DNA of 64,000 nucleotides from Chitinophaga niabensis. Its GTDB lineage: Bacteria; Bacteroidota; Bacteroidia; Chitinophagales; Chitinophagaceae. Location of the stretch: assembly GCF_900129465.1 (NCBI RefSeq), contig NZ_FSRA01000001.1, positions 558,001-622,000 of the forward strand, written 5' to 3'. Each line of letters begins with the position of its first letter. The stretch's first letter is position 1. The notes below the pieces were generated by a model. It was not told where the DNA came from and made no database searches. It saw only the letters and a program-made list of their open reading frames with translations. The position numbers were made by a program, and so were the translations under genes. Shown one piece after another: positions 59,423 to 64,000 of the stretch.

Positions 59423-60520
59423 ATGGCGGTGAAATATAATCAGTGGAAGGCAATGTGGGCTATCACAAAGGCGAGTATCAAAGCAATATTCCGCAGCCCC
59501 TCGGCTGTGGTGTTCAGCCTGGCTTTTCCGCTGGTGTTTATATTGGTGTTCGGTTTCATCGGGGGAAGAGGTGTTTCCGTGAAGGTGGGTATCGATCATG
59601 CTTCTGATACCGCTAATGGCATCTATGCCCAACTGAAGGAGGATAAGAGTATCCGGCTGGTCACCAGCACACCAAAGGAGCAAATGGAAGATGATCTGCG
59701 CAAAGGACGGCTGGCAGCTATCCTTCGTATAGATGCATCAAAACCGGCTGTGCTGCCTGAATATAAAGTGCATGTGAAAACCTCTACTGCCGGCGGTGAA
59801 AAAACCGGCCTGTTATTCAATATCTTAACCAACAGCATCCACAACCTGGATGATAAAGCTTATCCCAGGCCCACCGTAGCTGAGATCATACCGGAAGAGG
59901 TGCCTGGCCGTGCGTACAAGACCATTGATTTCATCCTTCCAGGGCAATTAGGTTTTTCCCTGCTGAGCGCTGCGGTGTTCGGTACGGCATTCCTCTTCTT
60001 TAGTTTACGCCAGACCCTGGTGCTCAAACGTTTTTTTGCTACGCCTATCAACCGTTTATATATCATCCTCGGTGAAGCATTGGCGCGGTTGCTGTTCCAG
60101 TCTTTCGGTTCTGTGATCATCATCGGTATTGGTTACTTCTGTTTCGGTTTCACGCTGATCAATGGTTTTGCCACTTTCCTGGAAATGTTACTGCTTTGTT
60201 TATTTGGCCTGATCGTATTCATGGGTTTTGGCTTCATTGTAAGCGGTATTGCCAAAACGGAAAGCACCATCCCGCCTTTAGCCAATATTGTTACCTTACC
60301 GCAGTTCCTGCTGGCAGGCACTTTCTTTTCTGTGGATGTATTCCCTGCCTGGCTGCAACCTATTTGTAAGATCATGCCGCTCACTTATCTCAACGATGCT
60401 TTGCGCAAAATAGCTTTTGAAGGGCTGCATCTCTGGAATGTAGGGCCGCAATTAGGGGTATTGTGCATCTGGGGTGTGGTGGTATATGCGGTGGCCATCA
60501 AAGTTTTCAAATGGGAATAA
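59423..60520 (+). CDS. ABC-2-type transporter permease
   Basis: 365 residues. N-terminal membrane helix near AIFRSPSAVVFSLAFPLVFILVFGFIGGRG, an extracytoplasmic loop of about 150 residues, then five helices (QLGFSLLSAAVFGTAFLFFSLRQTLVLKRFFATPINRLYIILGEALARLLFQSFGSVIIIGIGYFCFGFTL; LLLCLFGLIVFMGFGFIVSGIAKTESTIPPLANIVTLPQFLLAGTFFSVDVFPAWLQPICKIMPLTYLNDALR). This is the ABC-2/YhgE-NatB fold. No ATP-binding protein gene is next to it; it must use one elsewhere. Confidence 0.9.
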   Translation: MAVKYNQWKAMWAITKASIKAIFRSPSAVVFSLAFPLVFILVFGFIGGRGVSVKVGIDHASDTANGIYAQLKEDKSIRLVTSTPKEQMEDDLRKGRLAAILRIDASKPAVLPEYKVHVKTSTAGGEKTGLLFNILTNSIHNLDDKAYPRPTVAEIIPEEVPGRAYKTIDFILPGQLGFSLLSAAVFGTAFLFFSLRQTLVLKRFFATPINRLYIILGEALARLLFQSFGSVIIIGIGYFCFGFTLINGFATFLEMLLLCLFGLIVFMGFGFIVSGIAKTESTIPPLANIVTLPQFLLAGTFFSVDVFPAWLQPICKIMPLTYLNDALRKIAFEGLHLWNVGPQLGVLCIWGVVVYAVAIKVFKWE

Positions 60521-60582
60521 TTCCGGGAAATCTGCCGGAATTACTGTAACTTATACGTCCCTCTTCATCAAAAACACACCTT

Positions 60583-61122
60583 ATGCAACAAGCCTTATAT
60601 ATTATTATTGGGGCCTTGATAGTGCTTGTGTTAGGTTTATTCATCTTTTCCTTCTATTTACCTTCTCTTGTAAAGGTGGAACGCTCTCAGTTCATCAAAG
60701 CACCGGCAGACAGGATCTTTGATCAGGTGAATGCATTGCGCAACTGGCCTTTATGGTCGCCCTGGCATGGATATGATCCGCAGATGAAACTGGCCTATCA
60801 TGTAAAAGATACCGGCGCAGGCGCAGGTTATTCCTGGGAAAGCCAGCATCGTAAAGTAGGGAAGGGGAGCCTTATTATCACGGAATCGCGTTTGAATGAG
60901 TATATTGCCACCGAAATGAATTTTATGCAGCAGGGAACGGCCAAAGCCATGTTCCGTTTTGATACGGTAGCTGAAGGCACAAGGGTTACCTGGGGCATGG
61001 AAGCGGATATGGGACAGAACCCTGTTCGTAAACTGATGGGAAAGATGATGGATAAATGGGTAGGCGGTGATTTTGAAAAAGGACTGCAGAACCTCAAACG
61101 ATTAACTGAAGCCACGGCTTAA
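60583..61122 (+). CDS. membrane-anchored SRPBCC (polyketide-cyclase-like) protein, copy 1
   Basis: 179 residues: one N-terminal membrane helix (YIIIGALIVLVLGLFIFSFYL) then a START/SRPBCC hydrophobic-ligand fold (VERSQFIKAPADRIFDQVNALRNWPLWSPWHGYDPQMKLAY ... GVTWGMEADMG-like TRVTWGMEADMGQNPVRKLMGKMMDKWVGGDFEKGLQNLKRL). Ligand unknown. It is 14 bases before a paralogue, so tandem duplication and probable cotranscription. Confidence 0.88.
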   Translation: MQQALYIIIGALIVLVLGLFIFSFYLPSLVKVERSQFIKAPADRIFDQVNALRNWPLWSPWHGYDPQMKLAYHVKDTGAGAGYSWESQHRKVGKGSLIITESRLNEYIATEMNFMQQGTAKAMFRFDTVAEGTRVTWGMEADMGQNPVRKLMGKMMDKWVGGDFEKGLQNLKRLTEATA

Positions 61123-61136
61123 TATTTACTCCGGAT

Positions 61137-61685
61137 ATGCGATTTGTTAAAATGTTCCTGATTGCAGTGCTCGTTTTTGGTTCACTGATCTTTATCTTAT
61201 CCTTATTATTTCCCGCTACTGCCAGAATGGAACGTTCCGGTTCCATCAATGCTCCCCTTACCACTGTGTATGAAGAGATCAGCAACCTGCAGACCTGGGC
61301 TGCCTGGAATCCCTGGCACCCTGCATACAGAAAAGGGGTGGATGTGCTGCAGCAATATTCAAAACCTCCCGTTGGCCTCGGCGCCTGGTTCACCTGGAGT
61401 AATACCGCCGGCAGTACGGCATCCGGCAGGGTTGAGATCATTGCAGCGGATTCACTGAAGGGCATTACCTACAATATGACCCATCCCGCCATGAAGCCGG
61501 TGAAAGGGTTCCTGGAACTCAAACCTACGGTAGATGGTAAAGGCACTGCTATCCTGTGGCGCCTGGAAACAAATGTGGGGATCACGCCCTGGTGGAAACT
61601 GCGCGGGTTCCTGATGGACCGGATGTTCGGTTCCTCTATGGAAGAAGGGCTGAATAAACTCCGCGATCTTTGCGAAAAGCATTGA
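61137..61685 (+). CDS. membrane-anchored SRPBCC protein, copy 2
   Basis: 182 residues with the same layout as its upstream neighbour: membrane helix (FLIAVLVFGSLIFILSLLFPA), then MERSGSINAPLTTVYEEISNLQTWAAWNPWHPAYRKGVDVL and TAILWRLETNVGITPWWKLRGFLMDRMFGSSMEEGLNKLRDL. The two proteins share the anchor-domain arrangement and W-x-x-W-x-P-W-H motif but are well diverged. Confidence 0.88.
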   Translation: MRFVKMFLIAVLVFGSLIFILSLLFPATARMERSGSINAPLTTVYEEISNLQTWAAWNPWHPAYRKGVDVLQQYSKPPVGLGAWFTWSNTAGSTASGRVEIIAADSLKGITYNMTHPAMKPVKGFLELKPTVDGKGTAILWRLETNVGITPWWKLRGFLMDRMFGSSMEEGLNKLRDLCEKH

Positions 61686-61760
61686 TTTTGGATGAGTGGT
61701 ATGGTAATTGTGAGCGCAACGCCGTAATTTACCATCTCAATATTATAAAAATCCTGTTTT

Positions 61761-62255
61761 ATGAAAAGTATGTTATTTGCCCTGGCGTTACTGGTTACCG
61801 GCAGCGCCGTAATGGCCCAGAATCCTCCACTAAGTCCACGTGTTACTGCCTCCGGCGAAAACGTTGAGATCGCTTATGGCCAACCTTCAAAAAAGGGCCG
61901 CCAGATCTTCCCTGGTCTGGAAGCTTACGGAAAAGTATGGCGCGCGGGTGCTAACAAATCCACGGACATCACCTTCAAAAAAGATGCAACCTTTGGCGGC
62001 ACTAAAGTGAAAGCTGGTACTTATGCTTTGTTCATCACTCCCGGTGAAAAAGAATTCACTGTGATCCTGAACAGCATCCCCGGCCAATCCGGTGCCTTTG
62101 AATATGAAAAGAACAAAGGCAGCAATGTTGCGGAAGTAAAAGTTCCCCGTCAGAAAACTGCGGCCACGGTAGAGAAACTGACCTTCTCTTTCCCTAAAGG
62201 CCATCTGCAGATGGAGTGGGACGATACTAAGATCTCCGTTCCCCTGAAGCTTTAA
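61761..62255 (+). CDS. DUF2911 protein
   Basis: 164 residues with signal peptide MKSMLFALALLVTGSAVMAQ. DUF2911 signature: SPRVTASGENVEIAYGQPSKKGRQIFPGLEAYGKVWRAGANKSTDITFKKDATFGGTKVKAGTYALFITPGEKEFTVILNS. Secreted, function unknown, very common in Bacteroidota. Own promoter likely; strong terminator after it. Confidence 0.95.
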   Translation: MKSMLFALALLVTGSAVMAQNPPLSPRVTASGENVEIAYGQPSKKGRQIFPGLEAYGKVWRAGANKSTDITFKKDATFGGTKVKAGTYALFITPGEKEFTVILNSIPGQSGAFEYEKNKGSNVAEVKVPRQKTAATVEKLTFSFPKGHLQMEWDDTKISVPLKL

Positions 62256-62274
62256 GTTGTAAGATATTAGTAAA

Positions 62275-62311
62275 AGAAAAAAGCAAGACCGTACTGGTCT
62301 TGCTTTTTTTA
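62275..62311. terminator. bidirectional terminator between DUF2911 and bioA
   Basis: AAGCAAGACC/GGTCTTGCTT with a five-base loop; A-rich on one side, T7 on the other. Confidence 0.9.
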
Positions 62312-62313
62312 TG

Positions 62314-63600
62314 TCAGCTCCATTGTTCCTGGTATTTTGCCAGCATTTCATAGATACTGTCGTACACCTCCGTTAACTGTTCATCCGTGATGCAGTAAGG
62401 CGGCAGGATATACAGGGTATTACCCAGGGGCCGCAGCATCACCCGTTTTTCCCGGAAGAATTTAAACAGGAAACCCGCAAGGTCGTTGGTATAACTATCT
62501 GCTTCTCCCGTAACGATCTCAAAAGCAAGGATGGTTCCCAGCGAACGAACGTTTTTCACATCAGGATGGTAGGCCAGCTCTACGGCAAAGGCGCGGTGGC
62601 GGGCATTGATGCGTTCCCGCTCCTGCCGGCATGCCGGCTGCAGGAATAATTCCAGGCTAGCCAGGGCTATTGCGCAGGTTAAGGGATTAGCGGTGTAAGA
62701 ATGGCCGTGGAAGAGGGTTTTTAGCTTGTCCGTGGACAAAAATGCATGATAGATCTCATTGGTGCAGGTGGTTACACCCATGGCAATGGTGCCACCTGTA
62801 AGCCCTTTGGAAAGGGTGATCATATCCGGCGGGGTTTGTACCTGTTCCATGGCAAAGTTGGTGCCTGTGCGCCCGAAACCGGTCATTACCTCATCCGCGA
62901 TCAGCAGGATGCCGTGTGCACGGCAATGTTGCAGCAGGGCATCGAAACACGCCGTATCGTACATCACCATCCCCCCCGATCCCTGTACCAGCGGTTCAAA
63001 AATGAAAGCAGCAGTATCCGAAGCATGGGTATCGATAGCTGCTTTGAGCGCTTCTAAATTATCCGGTGCGGGTACATCCAGGAAGGTGACATCAAACAGG
63101 TACTCATCAAAGGCCCGTGTGAACACGCTGCGGGCACTCACGCTCATGGCGCCGAAGGTATCGCCATGGTAAGCATTTCTGAAAGCCAGGATCCTGGTCT
63201 TTACCTGGCCTTTGTTCTGCCAGTACTGGATGGTCATTTTCAGGGCTACTTCCACCGCGGTGGAGCCATTATCCGAATAAAAGAGTTTCTGCTGGGAGCC
63301 GGGCAGTACAGGCAGCAGCTTTTCTGCCAGTTCTACCGCCGGTTCATGGGTATAACCGGCAAAGATGACATGATGCAGCTTTGCGGCCTGCTCGGCTATC
63401 TTTTCCGTGATATAGGGATGTGCATGACCATGAATGTTCACCCACCAGCTGGAGGTGGCATCCAGGTAACTGTTCCCGTTTTCGTCAAAAAGGAGCGCCC
63501 CTTCGCCCCGTACTATGCCGATAGGGGCCGGCGCTGTTTGCATTTGTGTATATGGATGCCAGATCACGGCTTTATCACGTTCACTCAGACTTTTTTGCAT
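62314..63600 (-). CDS. bioA: adenosylmethionine-8-amino-7-oxononanoate aminotransferase
   Basis: 428 residues, the usual length. Class III aminotransferase: HPYTQMQTAPAP, DATSSWWVNIHGHAHPYI, FYSDNGSTAVEVALKMTIQYW, YHGDTFGAMS, ADEVMTGFGRTG (Asp236, contacting the PLP ring) and ITLSKGLTGG (Lys265, Schiff base). FHGHSYTANPLTCAIALASL and LPPYCITDEQL are BioA-type. It makes 7,8-diaminononanoate in biotin synthesis. No bioD or bioB is next to it in the window. Confidence 0.95.
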   Translation of the reverse strand: MQKSLSERDKAVIWHPYTQMQTAPAPIGIVRGEGALLFDENGNSYLDATSSWWVNIHGHAHPYITEKIAEQAAKLHHVIFAGYTHEPAVELAEKLLPVLPGSQQKLFYSDNGSTAVEVALKMTIQYWQNKGQVKTRILAFRNAYHGDTFGAMSVSARSVFTRAFDEYLFDVTFLDVPAPDNLEALKAAIDTHASDTAAFIFEPLVQGSGGMVMYDTACFDALLQHCRAHGILLIADEVMTGFGRTGTNFAMEQVQTPPDMITLSKGLTGGTIAMGVTTCTNEIYHAFLSTDKLKTLFHGHSYTANPLTCAIALASLELFLQPACRQERERINARHRAFAVELAYHPDVKNVRSLGTILAFEIVTGEADSYTNDLAGFLFKFFREKRVMLRPLGNTLYILPPYCITDEQLTEVYDSIYEMLAKYQEQWS

Positions 63601-63671
63601 GGGGCAAATTTAGGCAAGCCAACCATAACATGCGTTATTTTGTTAATAATTATGGGTTGGCTGCAAATCCG

Positions 63672-63679
63672 TAACTTTG
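63672..63679 (+). promoter_or_regulatory. -7 box TAACTTTG upstream of the GNAT gene
   Basis: TAnnTTTG match, 73 bases upstream of the start codon, in the divergent bioA/GNAT interval. No clear -33 TTTG at the expected distance. Confidence 0.4.
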
Positions 63680-63752
63680 CAGTAATCAATACCCGGCAAG
63701 ATATTTGAACTATCGGGCGCGTGTATTCTTTAAGTTAAAACCCAAATATAAC

Positions 63753-64000
63753 ATGGATACGAAGCTGTTGGAAGTAAAAGATAATGTGAATGCCAGGCAA
63801 TTTGAAGTGAAAATTGACGGGTTGCTGGCAAAAGTAGAGTATATGATGGGTGGAAATAAGATCTTCCTCACACATACGGAAGTTCCCCCAGCCCTGGAAG
63901 GCAAGGGTATTGCCTCAGCACTTGTAGAGCGGGTGCTGGAAATTATCGAAGAGCGGAAATTAAAGATGGTGCCCCTTTGCCCCTATGTGGCCACTTACCT
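63753..64000 (+). CDS. YjdJ-type GNAT N-acetyltransferase (C-terminus beyond window)
   Basis: 82 residues visible from MDTKLLEVKDNVNARQFEVKIDGLLAKVEYMMGGNKIFLTHTEVPPALEGKGIASALVERVLEIIEERKLKMVPLCPYVATYL. The short fold and EGKGIASALVERVL (acetyl-CoA loop) plus LCPYVATYL are the small YjdJ/Acetyltransf_CG branch of GNAT proteins, about 90-100 residues in total, so only a few residues are missing. Acceptor unknown. Confidence 0.88.
   Translation, partial: MDTKLLEVKDNVNARQFEVKIDGLLAKVEYMMGGNKIFLTHTEVPPALEGKGIASALVERVLEIIEERKLKMVPLCPYVATY

Overview
The window reads as chromosomal DNA of a Bacteroidota bacterium, most likely family Chitinophagaceae and close to Chitinophaga. This is inferred from gene content: TonB-dependent receptors, rhamnosidases, DUF2911, DUF2279, and the Bacteroidota gene order miaB / sigma-54 activator / lptE / secG. 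Promoter-like -7 boxes of the form TAnnTTTG, and starts without Shine-Dalgarno sequences, agree. Genes are densely packed on both strands. I see no insertion sequence, prophage, CRISPR array or rRNA operon. Two tRNA genes are present (Gly-CCC and His-GTG).

Region by region. 1-3.7 kb: minus-strand genes for a BioF-like enzyme (cut by the window edge), a small lipoprotein, a DinB-like protein and a gamma-glutamyltransferase. 3.7-11.7 kb: plus-strand exported peptidases (M14 and basic-secretory-protein types), a FucP-like sugar permease, a sorbosone-dehydrogenase-like lipoprotein and a TonB receptor. 11.8-20.2 kb: a minus-strand cell-envelope block (thioredoxin-like protein, YihY, MltG, SecG, an acidic repeat protein, LptE, a sigma-54 activator, MiaB). 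20.3-24.6 kb: an accessory patch with a PARP-like ADP-ribosyltransferase and a small partner in AT-rich DNA, a bestrophin, a protein of unknown function, tRNA-Gly and an HxlR regulator. 24.7-32.8 kb: housekeeping and redox genes, including an HdrC/HdrB-like Fe-S pair, a phosphoribosyltransferase, a phosphosugar mutase, a HEAT protein and Pcm.

32.9-43.6 kb is a rhamnoside-use locus: a beta-helix lipoprotein, GH78 and GH106 alpha-L-rhamnosidases, an SGNH hydrolase, a divergent AraC regulator and a fucose/arabinose-isomerase-family enzyme. No SusC/SusD pair is present inside it. 43.7-54.6 kb holds surface proteins (a TonB receptor, an MG2/plug protein, a 16-residue repeat protein, a small barrel-like protein), tRNA-His, a gene of unknown function and an HI0933-type flavoprotein. 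54.7-64 kb holds a double-glycine-leader peptide, a deoxynucleoside kinase, FolK, SppA, an ABC-2 permease without an ATPase, two SRPBCC proteins, a DUF2911 protein, BioA and the start of a GNAT gene.

The strongest candidates for undescribed biology are the ADP-ribosyltransferase/small-protein pair (20.5-21.4 kb) and the double-glycine peptide with iterated upstream repeats (54.7-55.0 kb). The 16-residue repeat surface protein (52.0-53.9 kb) and the recently expanded acidic repeat protein between lptE and secG come next. All family assignments come from reading motifs by eye; no database search was run.
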